A DNA stretch of 60,774 nt from contig VXYV01000036.1 of assembly GCA_009845835.1 (NCBI GenBank), forward strand, positions 1-60,774. The letters are read 5' to 3'. Under the pieces are notes generated by a model. It did not search any database. It was not told the DNA's origin and saw only the letters and a list, made by a program, of their open reading frames with translations. A program made the translations under genes and the position numbers. Positions 26,109 to 35,492 of the stretch are shown here, piece by piece. Each line of letters opens with the position of its first letter. The first letter of the stretch is position 1. Source of the stretch: Gammaproteobacteria bacterium (GTDB lineage: Bacteria; Pseudomonadota; Gammaproteobacteria; Pseudomonadales; Azotimanducaceae).

Positions 26109-27365
26109 GTGTCTGGACGATTTATAACCCTCTCAATTGCGTCGTTGATGTATATTTCAACGTTAGCGTTCGAATCACCATTATCTTTAAGTACTGCTGA
26201 ATCTATTGCGATCACTAACGATCCGAAAGTAAAAGCTATTAATGCGGAAGTGTCCGCGATACGGGAACTTGTAGAGGCTAGTACGGACTTACCAGACACG
26301 CAGGTACGACTTGGATTGCTCAACTTCCCTTTCGAAGAAGGTAGTTTTTCGACCGAAGCCATGACACAGTTTGCTTTCGGGGTTCGGCAAATGATTCCGC
26401 CTCGTGGCCAACGAAGTGCTATGCAAGAAATTTATCGCGCTCACGCCCTCGAGAAAGAGCATCTAATCAAGGCACGACAAAACGACGTTAAATTGGCAGT
26501 ACGAGAAGCGTGGCTCGAAGCGTACTACCAAGATCATGCAGTAGATCATCTACAAGAAACCTATGAACACTTCGAAGATTTGGTCTCGATTTCCCAGTCT
26601 CTGTATTCAGTCGGCACGCATAAACAAGAAGATGTATTGCTCGCGCAAGTAAATCTCTTACGTATGGACGACCGGTTACTGCAGACGCGGCAACAACAAG
26701 AGGAAGCTTATGCTAAATTGGGATACTTACTCAATACTAAAGCCAACTTTCAGGTGGGAGAAGAATTACCCAACTGGGCTATTGAAACTCCCATTGAAGA
26801 GCTTAAAGTACAGTTGCTAAATCACTCCGAGACTCTTGCGGTGTTCTCTCGTTCGACTCAATACGAAGCTAACATGGATCTCGTCTCTAGCAGTAAAAAT
26901 CCGACATGGGCGATCGATTTGGGGTATGGACTGCGAGATGGAAGTACCAATACCGTCAAACCGCGATCTGACGTGATTAGTTTATCTATTTCGTTCAGCC
27001 TACCGATATTGCGGAACGAGGGGCGAAACCATCGGTTGCAATCAGCAAGTTTGCTCAGATCAGCTGCCTTAGAGGATCGCACCTTGTTGTTGCGGGACAT
27101 GGAATACCAACTTGATGTGGCATTCTCCAGGTGGAACACACTTTCAGAACGTTTAGGACTATACACTGAGCACATAAATCAACAGATTCGCGAACTAGCT
27201 AAAGCGACCCTCACTAGTTATCAGAATAAGACAACGGAGTTAACCGAAGCCATTGCGCGGTATATTGAAGAAATTGAACATCTTCTTGCGATTCAAAAAC
27301 TACAGGTTGATCGCCTGAAAACTTGGGCGAAAATTGACTGGCTCACGGAGGGTAAGGCACAATGA
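26109..27365 (+). CDS. cusC: TolC-family outer-membrane factor of a metal exporter (CusC-like)
   Basis: Outer-membrane channel for the tripartite RND pump below. Weak signal peptide at the start (MSGRFITLSIASLMYIS), then the two TolC-type helical repeats with coiled-coil content (AEVSAIRELVEAS, QDVLLAQVNLLRMDDRLLQ, ALEDRTLLLRDMEYQLDVAFSRW). 418 aa. GTG start is well supported by GGAGG (26099-26103) exactly 5 bases upstream. Its stop overlaps the next start (ATGA), so cusC-cusB are coupled. The Cus identity comes from its neighbours. Confidence 0.85.
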   Translation: MSGRFITLSIASLMYISTLAFESPLSLSTAESIAITNDPKVKAINAEVSAIRELVEASTDLPDTQVRLGLLNFPFEEGSFSTEAMTQFAFGVRQMIPPRGQRSAMQEIYRAHALEKEHLIKARQNDVKLAVREAWLEAYYQDHAVDHLQETYEHFEDLVSISQSLYSVGTHKQEDVLLAQVNLLRMDDRLLQTRQQQEEAYAKLGYLLNTKANFQVGEELPNWAIETPIEELKVQLLNHSETLAVFSRSTQYEANMDLVSSSKNPTWAIDLGYGLRDGSTNTVKPRSDVISLSISFSLPILRNEGRNHRLQSASLLRSAALEDRTLLLRDMEYQLDVAFSRWNTLSERLGLYTEHINQQIRELAKATLTSYQNKTTELTEAIARYIEEIEHLLAIQKLQVDRLKTWAKIDWLTEGKAQ

Positions 27366-28825
27366 AAAAAATTCTCGCATTCGTCGGAGTTGCCGTTATA
27401 GGGATAGGCTTTGGATTCGGCGGTGCGTACTACCTATTTGAGATAAGGGATGATAGTGCGGCGGGTAGTTCGGGTAAAGCAGAACCAGAAATTTTATACT
27501 GGGTCGCACCAATGGATCCAAATTATCGGAGAGACGGACCTGGTAAATCACCCATGGGTATGGATCTAGTTCCAGTTTACGCCGACGACTCGACACAATC
27601 GGATGTTGTTGTCAGCATTGAACCGCATGTCGTCCAAAATTTAGGGATTCGTACTGCAACCGTTTCTAAAGGAACTTTCCAACATCAGATCCAAGCTGTG
27701 GGATACGTTGAGTACGACGAGAATGCGCTGCAACATGTACACACCAGAGTCGAAGGTTGGATCGAAACTTTAAACGTAAAAGCGAACGGTGATCCCATCG
27801 AAAAAGGTCAAGTACTCTTTGAAATTTACTCGCCTGAATTGGTTAACGCGCAAAGTGAGTACCGGATGGCACTGTCACGCGAGAATGAGGACCTTATCGA
27901 TGCCTCGAAGGAACGTCTCCAAGCGCTGGGATTGACTAGCATGCAAATCGACGCTATAGACACTGAGGAAGCCTCAGACGACCGTGTCCGCATATTTGCG
28001 GAAGCTAACGGGGTAGTGGCAAAACTCGGCATTCGAGAAGGTATGTTCGTAACTCCAGCGACGCACACTATGTCAGTGGCTTCGCCCGATAAGGTATGGA
28101 TAGTCGCCGAGGTAATGGAACGAGAGTCCAACTTTTTAGAAGTCGGACAATCGGTCGAGTTTGAACTGGATTCACTTCCAGGTACCACCTTTAAAGGGAC
28201 CGTAAACTACATCTACCCTGAACTCGACATAACCACTCGGAGCGTGAAACTCCGTATAACTTTCGATCGTGATTCCCATGTCGTACGCCCTAACACTTAT
28301 GCGAGTGTTTCTATCGCCATTGACAATCAGAAGGCTGTGTTAAATATCCCGTTAACTGCGGTGATTCGCGGTGGATTAGCGGATCGAGTGGTGTTAGCCC
28401 TTGGAGACGGGAAGTTTCGCTCAACTCCGGTAGAACTCGGCATGCAATGGAATGATCGAATCGAGATCGTTCGTGGATTGAAAGAAGATGACCTAGTGGT
28501 TACTTCAGGTCAATTCTTAATTGACTCTGAATCCAACATTGAATCAGCCTTAGCACGCTTTTCAGAGGAGCATTCAAAATCGGAACCCTCACAACGTGTA
28601 TCGGTTGCTGGCGTCGTTCGGAAAACCATACCTGACGAATCTAAAGTACGTGTGAAACATGATGCGGTCCCAGAATGGAAGTGGCACAGCATGACCATGA
28701 ATCTAAAGGTAGAGAGTGTGGACTTACTCGACAATCTTGAAGCTGGAGACGAGATCATTATGGAGATTGAAAAACGTGAAAAAGGCGGGTACATCATTGT
28801 CGATATCCAACCCAATGCTGAGTAA
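27362..28825 (+). CDS. cusB: Periplasmic adaptor of a Cu/Ag RND efflux pump, with heavy-metal-binding and CusF domains
   Basis: Membrane-fusion protein (HlyD family) linking the inner-membrane pump to the outer-membrane channel. N-terminal membrane anchor (1-28). Then a heavy-metal-binding domain with WVAPMDPNYRR and GKSPMGMDLVPVY (~47-73). Barrel-sandwich, alpha-hairpin and beta-barrel regions follow (HTRVEGWIETLNVKANG, TPATHTMSVASPDKVWIVAEV, SVKLRITF). A C-terminal CusF-type domain (~410-487) has EWKWHSMTMNLKV, the Trp/Met/His copper site of CusF. So CusB and CusF are fused. Predicted substrates are Cu(I) and Ag(I). It is coupled to cusC. Confidence 0.92.
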   Translation: MKKILAFVGVAVIGIGFGFGGAYYLFEIRDDSAAGSSGKAEPEILYWVAPMDPNYRRDGPGKSPMGMDLVPVYADDSTQSDVVVSIEPHVVQNLGIRTATVSKGTFQHQIQAVGYVEYDENALQHVHTRVEGWIETLNVKANGDPIEKGQVLFEIYSPELVNAQSEYRMALSRENEDLIDASKERLQALGLTSMQIDAIDTEEASDDRVRIFAEANGVVAKLGIREGMFVTPATHTMSVASPDKVWIVAEVMERESNFLEVGQSVEFELDSLPGTTFKGTVNYIYPELDITTRSVKLRITFDRDSHVVRPNTYASVSIAIDNQKAVLNIPLTAVIRGGLADRVVLALGDGKFRSTPVELGMQWNDRIEIVRGLKEDDLVVTSGQFLIDSESNIESALARFSEEHSKSEPSQRVSVAGVVRKTIPDESKVRVKHDAVPEWKWHSMTMNLKVESVDLLDNLEAGDEIIMEIEKREKGGYIIVDIQPNAE

Positions 28826-29061
28826 CTGTACGATGCGAAAGTTTCGGTTAGTGGAACTAAAAAATCAGAAACCATTTAACACGTTTACGCCTGTTCCCAC
28901 GCTTCGATTACGACGAAGTCTGCAGCCTCGGGGTACACAATTTTTCGCGGTCGTTTTGTGGCATTTGCTGCGAGACTCAAAAAGAGCCAAAAATAAATAG
29001 AGACTTCTGACGATGATCAACACAGTTCTGAAAGGTACGTCGGGGTTAGTGCGCTAGTTTT

Positions 29062-32000
29062 ATGATTGCTGCGATAATCGACTGGTCGATTAAAAATCGT
29101 ACCATCGTACTCATCGGAACCTGCTTGCTCGTTGTCGGTGGTATTTATAGCATGCTCCGGACGCCGGTTGATGCAATACCGGACCTGTCTGATATCCAGG
29201 TCATTGTCAAGACAACTTACCAGGGTCAAGCACCTCGTGTCATTGAAGAACAAGTAACCTATCCGCTTTCGGTGGCGATGCTGTCAGTTCCCAAAACGAC
29301 TGCGGTCCGCGGTTATTCGTTTTTCGGCGATTCGTATGTTTATGTCATTTTTGAGGAAGGTACTGATATCTATTGGGCTCGGTCGCGCGTCTTAGAGTAT
29401 TTAAACCAAGTTTCCAATCTGTTACCACCGGAAGTCACGCCGGCACTTGGTCCAGATGCAACCGGGGTCGGATGGGTCTACGAATACGCATTGCAGGACA
29501 CTACTGGCGCACACGATCTCAGTCAACTACGCAGCATTCAAGATTGGTTCTTGAAATACGAACTGCAGGCCGTCGAAGGGGTGGCTGAAGTAGCAACTGT
29601 CGGTGGTATGGTTCGGCAGTATCAAGTTGTCGTCGATCCGAATCGACTCATTGCCTACGGGATCACTCTAAAACAAATCAGCCAAGCGATACAACGCAAC
29701 AACTCAGAAACCGGTGGTTCGGTTATTGAGATGGGAGAAGCTGAATATATGGTACGTGCGAAAGGCTATCTGTCAAATACGACTGACCTGCAAAAAATTC
29801 CCTTGGGTGTGAGTGCTGCCGGTACCCCTTTGCAGCTAGAAGATGTTGCTGAAATTCGTATCGGACCACAAATGCGCCGCGGTATCGCTGAACTTGACGG
29901 TGAAGGGGAGGTAGTTGGTGGAATCGTGGTCATGCGTGTTGGCGAAAACGCGTTATCAACGATAAGTGGGGTGAAACAACGTTTGAGTGAACTAGAATCG
30001 AGTTTACCTGAAGGAGTCGAAATCGTTCCGACTTATGACCGCTCAAAACTCATTCGCCGTTCAGTCAATAATTTAAGCATTACACTCCTTGAAGAGTTCT
30101 TTATTGTCGCGCTAGTTTGTGCACTATTCCTTTTTCACTTACGATCTTCGTTGGTCGTAATTCTTAGCCTACCAATCGCCATTCTTGGGGCTTTTGCCAT
30201 CATGCGAGTTCAAGGAATTAATGCAAACATCATGTCATTAGGTGGAATCGCGATAGCCGTAGGTGCGATGGTAGACGGCGCGATTGTGATGGTGGAAAAC
30301 GCGCATAAAAAGCTAGAGACTTATGGTCGCGAGAACAAAAATATCGATCAAGCTACACGGTGGTTAGCTATCAAGGAAGCTGCGGTAGAACTCGGCCCAC
30401 CAATTTTCTTTTCGCTACTGATTATTACCTTGAGTTTTTTACCAGTTTTTGCTTTAGAAGCGCAGGAAGGACGACTCTTTTCACCGTTAGCGTTCACGAA
30501 AACCTATTCAATGGCGGCCGCCGCTATCTTGGCTATTACATTAGTCCCTGTGTTAATGGGGTACTTTATTCGCGGTCGTACTTTTGCTTCTTCGACTAAT
30601 CCAGTCAACCGAGTGCTTGAATATGGCTATCGCCCCATACTCAATGGCGTATTGCGATTCCCAAAAACGACACTATTCCTCTGTGTCTTGGTCTTTGTGG
30701 CTGGTATGTGGCCCGTGACTAAATTAGGTTCGGAGTTTATGCCTCCGCTGGATGAAGGAGATCTGATGTACATGCCTTCGACTCATCCAGGGATTTCGAT
30801 CGACAAAGCGCGAGAGTTGTTACAGCAGACGGATAAATTGATCCGTGGTGTACCGGAAGTTGAAAACGTGTTTGGTAAAGTCGGTCGAGCTGAGACCGCT
30901 ACTGATCCAGCACCACTTACCATGATCGAGACTACGATTCAGTTAAAACCACAGGCAGAATGGCGCGAAGGCGTAACCTCTGATGACATTCGCGACGAGC
31001 TCAATCGGCGTGTGAACATTCCAGGCGTCAATAACGCCTGGGTGATGCCGATTCGTACTCGGATCGATATGCTAGCAACGGGCATAAAAACGCCGGTTGG
31101 AATCAAGGTTTCCGGTCCAGATCTGGGTGTAATAGAAGAGGTAGGTACAGCGATCGAAGATGCCCTCGCAGACGTAGACGGTACGGCATCGGTATTCGCT
31201 GAACGAGTAACCGGTGGTCGTTACGTCGACGTCGATATTGATCGGGATAAAGCCGCCCGGTATGGGCTTAACGTTGACGACCTCCAAGAAATCGTTCGTA
31301 CTGCGATTGGTGGTATGAACGTGTCACAAACAGTTGAAGGTTTGGAACGATACCCGATCAGTGTTCGCTATCCTCAATATTATCGTAATTCACTCGAAAA
31401 TCTACGAGAACTACCCATCGTAACGGCCCAGGGTGCTCGCATTGCATTAGCGGATGTAGCGACGGTTCAGGTTGTCGACGGTCCACCGGTGATTAAGAGC
31501 GAAAATGCTCGACCTAGCGGTTGGCTGTTTGTCGACATCGTCGGCAGAGACTTGGGTTCTTACGTAGCCGAAGCTAGAGAAGTTGTGAAACAAACCGTTG
31601 ATTTACCGCCTGGTTATGCGTTGAATTGGACTGGACAGTATGAATATCTCTTACGGGCGCAGCAAAGGTTGAGTGTGATTGGTCCCCTCACGTTGGGTAT
31701 CGTAATAGTTCTACTCTTTTTCGCTTTCAGAAGATTTTCTGATGTGTTGCTAATCATTATTACGTTACCTTTTGCATTGATCGGCGGTGTTCTACTACTT
31801 TATCTTCTTGATTTTGACGTTTCGGTGGCTGTTGGAGTTGGTTTCATTGCGCTTGCTGGAGTCGCGGTCGAACTCGGAGTGGTCATGCTCACTTATATGA
31901 ACCGGGCTCTGGAAAATCGTTTCAAACTAGCACGAGAGGAAAGTCGCGAACTCACGCGAGAAGATATTATCGGTGCTATTCGCGATGGTGCGTTACGCCG

Positions 32001-32223
32001 TATACGTCCTATCGTTATGACCACCTTAACTGTGATCCTAGGGTTATTGCCGATAATGCTTGATCACGGTACAGGTTCCGAAATGATGCAGCGGATAGCA
32101 ACACCAATGTTTGGCGGCATGATCAGTGCAACGTTGTTGACGATTGTTATTCTGCCCGCGCTCTATTTGCTCTGGAAGAATTTTTCCCTCATTCGGTTAT
32201 CTCGAACGACTGCTACGGAATAG
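29062..32223 (+). CDS. cusA: Cu(I)/Ag(I)-type RND efflux transporter (CusA/CzcA family)
   Basis: Inner-membrane proton-driven pump, 1053 aa (CusA of E. coli is about 1047). HME-RND hallmarks: VDAIPDLSDIQVIV, ATGVGWVYEYAL, the TM4 motif GAMVDGAIVMVENAHKK with its proton-relay Asp, the ETATDPAPLTMIETTIQLKP block, and MLATGIKTPVGIKVSG, close to the CusA sequence that carries one copper-site Met. Twelve-helix pattern with two large periplasmic loops. This points to Cu/Ag rather than Zn/Co/Cd specificity. A 236-base gap separates it from cusB; no gene was supported there. The 3' end is convergent with trmB. Confidence 0.93.
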   Translation: MIAAIIDWSIKNRTIVLIGTCLLVVGGIYSMLRTPVDAIPDLSDIQVIVKTTYQGQAPRVIEEQVTYPLSVAMLSVPKTTAVRGYSFFGDSYVYVIFEEGTDIYWARSRVLEYLNQVSNLLPPEVTPALGPDATGVGWVYEYALQDTTGAHDLSQLRSIQDWFLKYELQAVEGVAEVATVGGMVRQYQVVVDPNRLIAYGITLKQISQAIQRNNSETGGSVIEMGEAEYMVRAKGYLSNTTDLQKIPLGVSAAGTPLQLEDVAEIRIGPQMRRGIAELDGEGEVVGGIVVMRVGENALSTISGVKQRLSELESSLPEGVEIVPTYDRSKLIRRSVNNLSITLLEEFFIVALVCALFLFHLRSSLVVILSLPIAILGAFAIMRVQGINANIMSLGGIAIAVGAMVDGAIVMVENAHKKLETYGRENKNIDQATRWLAIKEAAVELGPPIFFSLLIITLSFLPVFALEAQEGRLFSPLAFTKTYSMAAAAILAITLVPVLMGYFIRGRTFASSTNPVNRVLEYGYRPILNGVLRFPKTTLFLCVLVFVAGMWPVTKLGSEFMPPLDEGDLMYMPSTHPGISIDKARELLQQTDKLIRGVPEVENVFGKVGRAETATDPAPLTMIETTIQLKPQAEWREGVTSDDIRDELNRRVNIPGVNNAWVMPIRTRIDMLATGIKTPVGIKVSGPDLGVIEEVGTAIEDALADVDGTASVFAERVTGGRYVDVDIDRDKAARYGLNVDDLQEIVRTAIGGMNVSQTVEGLERYPISVRYPQYYRNSLENLRELPIVTAQGARIALADVATVQVVDGPPVIKSENARPSGWLFVDIVGRDLGSYVAEAREVVKQTVDLPPGYALNWTGQYEYLLRAQQRLSVIGPLTLGIVIVLLFFAFRRFSDVLLIIITLPFALIGGVLLLYLLDFDVSVAVGVGFIALAGVAVELGVVMLTYMNRALENRFKLAREESRELTREDIIGAIRDGALRRIRPIVMTTLTVILGLLPIMLDHGTGSEMMQRIATPMFGGMISATLLTIVILPALYLLWKNFSLIRLSRTTATE

Positions 32224-32232
32224 ATTCGCGGT

Positions 32233-32826
32233 TTAGGAACAACGGCGAAACAAATAATTCCAGATTTGATGTCCCGCTTGTTCAGCTTTGATTTCGTACC
32301 GAGTCTTGGAACGGTAATCTGTCGATTCCAGGCTAGTACCAGCAAAAAAACTAGTCATAACCATTTCGATCTGATTAGCGTAATCCTCCCAATCCGTTGA
32401 GACATAGATCTCACCACTGGTGGCGAGTTTGTCCTTCAGAAGTCCGACGAATTCCTCATTGATTAAGCGGCGAAAATGATGGCGGCGTTTGGGCCATGGA
32501 TCCGGAAACAAAACATAGAGTAAATTGATACTACGGTCTGGTAAGTGTTCCAATGCGCTGATCGCATCGGTTTCGAGAATGTGTACATTGTCGAGTGTTG
32601 TGTTCTCACATTCTTGAATCAGCGCCCCAATACCGGGACGATATACATCAATCCCAATACAAGTCCAATCTGACCTCTCATGCGCAAGTGAAGCAAGAAC
32701 TTTACCATCTCCAAAGCCAATTTCGACAAATAGATTGGACGCCTGCCCTGCAAGGGAACATAAGTCTTCTAATTCGATAGAGTAATGTTCACGTTTGGCA
32801 TAGCCCCTGGCTTGACCGGCGGACAT
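32233..32826 (-). CDS. trmB: tRNA (guanine-N7)-methyltransferase
   Basis: SAM-dependent enzyme making m7G46 in tRNA. Motifs: VEIGFGDGKVLASLA (SAM loop), IGIDVYRPGIG, NLLYVLFPDPWPKRRHHFRRLI (the TrmB signature PDPWPKxRH) and ETDAISALEHL. The listed start is the first ATG, but the frame continues upstream with VRRNNRM, which closely fits the conserved TrmB N-terminus (VRRQGRMTKGQ). No ATG, GTG or TTG exists between this ATG and an upstream TAG, so a non-standard start such as ATT (32868) or a sequence fault must be considered. At 197 aa the ATG-started form is shorter than usual (~230). Confidence 0.95.
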   Translation of the reverse strand: MSAGQARGYAKREHYSIELEDLCSLAGQASNLFVEIGFGDGKVLASLAHERSDWTCIGIDVYRPGIGALIQECENTTLDNVHILETDAISALEHLPDRSINLLYVLFPDPWPKRRHHFRRLINEEFVGLLKDKLATSGEIYVSTDWEDYANQIEMVMTSFFAGTSLESTDYRSKTRYEIKAEQAGHQIWNYLFRRCS

Positions 32827-32918
32827 ACGGTTGTTCCGGCGGACGTATAACTGACGGGGGTGGGTAATGCGTGGTGGAGAGGTGTTTACCCCGGGTTCCT
32901 AGTTAAGAAAACGCTGAC

Positions 32919-33779
32919 TTACGCGACGAGTAAATGTCCTCGAATCTTATCCATTGCTGCACTTTCTAGCTGTCGTATACGTTCGGCTGAAACGCTAAAC
33001 TGATCAGCTAGTTCGTGCAGGGTCGCTTTTTGTTCCGAAAGCCACCGAGATTGCAAAATGGTGCGACTGCGTTCGTCTAGACTCTGCAGTGCTGTATATA
33101 AACGTTGATTCTGTTGGTTATCCCAATCTTCTTGCTCTAGTGCAGCCTCGGCCGTCGGCGAGTCATCGACTAAGGTATCGATCGGTGCAAATGAATTTTC
33201 ATCGTCTGGATTATCGGGTATGTCGATAGGCATATCGTTGTATGCCAAACGACTTTCCATCAAGGACACGTCTTTCGGACGTACACCTAACTCTTCAGCG
33301 ATGTTTTCAGTCTCTGCCTTGGTCAGCCATCCTAACCGTTTTTTGGCTTCCCGTAACTTAAAAAATAGTTTGCGCTGTGCTTTGGTCGTAGCGATCTTAA
33401 CGATACGCCAGTTGCGAATGATGAAATCGTGAATTTCCGCGCGAATCCAGTGGACGGCGAACGACACTAAGCGAACGCCGACATTCGGATCAAATCGTTT
33501 CACGGCTTTCATTAGGCCGATATTTCCTTCCTGGATTAAGTCGGCATCTGATAAACCGTAGCCGCGATAGGTCCTGGCGATATGCACGACAAATCGCAAA
33601 TGACAAATGATGAGCTCTCGGGCTGCTTCGACGTCTTGTTCGTCATAAAAGCGGCGGGCGAGTTTTTGTTCTTCTTCTGTCGACAGAATTCGAAACGAGT
33701 GAACCGTATTGATATACGACTGAATATCGCTTCCTGGCGATAAACTAGCTGTTGAAACTAAAGTTGTACTCATACTCAA
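32919..33779 (-). CDS. rpoH: RNA polymerase heat-shock sigma factor (sigma-32)
   Basis: Directs RNA polymerase to heat-shock promoters. Sigma region 2 (LIICHLRFVVHIARTYRGYGLSDADLIQEGNIGLMKAVKRFD), region 3 and region 4 (SERIRQLESAAMDKIR) are present. The RpoH box QRKLFFKLR (135-143) separates it from other sigma factors. 286 aa is the usual length. Single gene; amt is divergent. No RNA thermometer was identified by eye in the leader. Confidence 0.97.
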   Translation of the reverse strand: MSMSTTLVSTASLSPGSDIQSYINTVHSFRILSTEEEQKLARRFYDEQDVEAARELIICHLRFVVHIARTYRGYGLSDADLIQEGNIGLMKAVKRFDPNVGVRLVSFAVHWIRAEIHDFIIRNWRIVKIATTKAQRKLFFKLREAKKRLGWLTKAETENIAEELGVRPKDVSLMESRLAYNDMPIDIPDNPDDENSFAPIDTLVDDSPTAEAALEQEDWDNQQNQRLYTALQSLDERSRTILQSRWLSEQKATLHELADQFSVSAERIRQLESAAMDKIRGHLLVA

Positions 33780-34006
33780 GTTGTTGTTTTCAGTACCTAA
33801 TATTATACGTATTTAGCAGTCTGCCTTCAAGAGTGCTAATCAAAATCATTACTTTATTCTTACTTTCCAACGACAAATATGAGGTCGTTGTGCAAGTTTT
33901 CAAGGGGTAGTTTGATAACTTTTGAGTAATTCTGTTTCATTTCTTTTATCATTATCGTTTTGAACGTGTTCGCGTTCATTCTTTGTAGAGGAGAAAAACA
34001 TACACC

Positions 34007-35422
34007 ATGCAAAAATTAATGGGGATATCATCTCATCAGACTAACCGAACTGTCATTACTGTCCTAGTGGTAGCCTGCTTACTTGCATTACCGCTGACTG
34101 CCTCGATGGCTGGCGACACACAGTATGTGTTGAACAGTTTTGCTTTCTTAATCTGGGGTGCTTTAGTGATGTGGATGTGTGCCGGCTTTACCATGCTAGA
34201 GGCTGGCTCCGTGCGGACGAAAAACGCCTCCGTCATTTGTATTAAAAATATCGGCCTATTTTCAATCGCCTGCATCAGTTACTACGTTGTTGGCTATGAC
34301 TTGATGTACAACGTTGGTGAAGGCGGTTTAGGTTTAATTGGAGTACCTGACTTTGCGAAATTTGGCTATACACCCTCCGATGCCGAGGTTGCCATGTTAG
34401 GGTCGGGCGATACCGCTGCATCGGCCCCCGCCGACCAAGGTCATGCGACGATGTCTGATTGGTTTTTCCAAATGGTCTTCGTCGCAACAACGGCATCCAT
34501 AGTCTCGGGGGCACTTGCTGAACGAGTCCGATTATGGTCGTTTTTCGCGTTCATCCTAGTGCTAGTAATCTTTATATATCCAGTGGTTGGTGCGATGACT
34601 TGGGGTGGTGGCTTCCTAACCACTCAGTTTCAGTTTTTCGACTTCGCTGGCTCCACGATCGTGCACTCGACTGGAGGTTGGGCAGCACTCGCCGGTATCT
34701 TGTTGCTCGGACCTAGGATAGGTAAGTTTCGTAAAGACGGCTCGGTACATATGACACCACCCTCAAACGTTCCCATCGTAACCTTGGGTGTTTTCATTCT
34801 ATGGTTCGGATGGCTAGGATTTAATGTTGGGTCAGTATTGGCTTTAGATGGACCGTTCAACGCGACGAATATGAGTAATGTAATCGCGAATACAGTAATC
34901 GCTGGTGCAGCAGGTGTAATCGCGGTGCTGTTTTTCTCAAAAATGATCCTAGGCAACATGAGTATTTTGGCGGTCCTGAACGGTGCAATTGCTGGTTTAG
35001 TCGCCATCACCGCGGGACCGGATTTTCACAACATGATTTGGCTAGCCGCACTAATTGGTGCAATTGGAGGCATTATCTGTCTGCTTTGTATCCGACTGTT
35101 TGACATGCTTAAGTTAGACGACGTCGTGTCTGCTATACCCGCACATTTGGCCGCGGGGATCTGGGGAACCTTAGCTGTTTCCTTTACCCACCATGATGTG
35201 TCATTCTTAAACCAACTCATCTCGATAGTTATTGTGGGCGTGTTTGTGTTTAGCGTGTCTTTACTAGTTTGGTGGATCATTCAGCAAACCATAGGCTTGC
35301 GAATCTCTCGACAGGTTGAAGAATTGGGTCAAGATGTCGCCGAACTCAAAATTGAAGCGTATCCAGAGTTTGTGCAGATTCCGGATCATGACATGTATGA
35401 TGAAGACGACGAAGCTGCTTAG
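34007..35422 (+). CDS. amt: Ammonium transporter
   Basis: Amt/MEP/Rh channel. A signal-like N-terminus (VVACLLALPLTASMA) precedes ten or eleven helices. Family blocks: LVMWMCAGFTMLEAGSVR, FFQMVFVATTASIVSGALAER, STIVHSTGGWAALAG (first channel His) and VSAIPAHLAAGIWGTL (second His of the twin-His pair). The polar C-terminal tail ends in acidic residues. No glnK is next to it, unlike the usual glnK-amtB pair. An AGGAG box lies ~13 bases before the ATG, which is rather far. A strong terminator follows. Confidence 0.96.
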   Translation: MQKLMGISSHQTNRTVITVLVVACLLALPLTASMAGDTQYVLNSFAFLIWGALVMWMCAGFTMLEAGSVRTKNASVICIKNIGLFSIACISYYVVGYDLMYNVGEGGLGLIGVPDFAKFGYTPSDAEVAMLGSGDTAASAPADQGHATMSDWFFQMVFVATTASIVSGALAERVRLWSFFAFILVLVIFIYPVVGAMTWGGGFLTTQFQFFDFAGSTIVHSTGGWAALAGILLLGPRIGKFRKDGSVHMTPPSNVPIVTLGVFILWFGWLGFNVGSVLALDGPFNATNMSNVIANTVIAGAAGVIAVLFFSKMILGNMSILAVLNGAIAGLVAITAGPDFHNMIWLAALIGAIGGIICLLCIRLFDMLKLDDVVSAIPAHLAAGIWGTLAVSFTHHDVSFLNQLISIVIVGVFVFSVSLLVWWIIQQTIGLRISRQVEELGQDVAELKIEAYPEFVQIPDHDMYDEDDEAA

Positions 35423-35450
35423 ACAGCGTTAAAAATTATTTCATAGTTAA

Positions 35451-35476
35451 AACAGGCTCATCCGAGCCTGTTTTTT
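35451..35476. terminator. Bidirectional rho-independent terminator
   Basis: Hairpin AACAGGCTC (35451-35459), loop ATCC, GAGCCTGTT (35464-35472) followed by a T-run. On the minus strand it is also followed by TTTT, so it can end both amt and the convergent aminotransferase gene. Confidence 0.85.
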
Positions 35477-35492
35477 CTTGTCGTCGGAGACC

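Noticed and set aside
28833-29000. Small 55-codon gene between cusB and cusA
   Set aside because: No ribosome binding site, no recognisable motif and an arginine-rich composition typical of chance frames.
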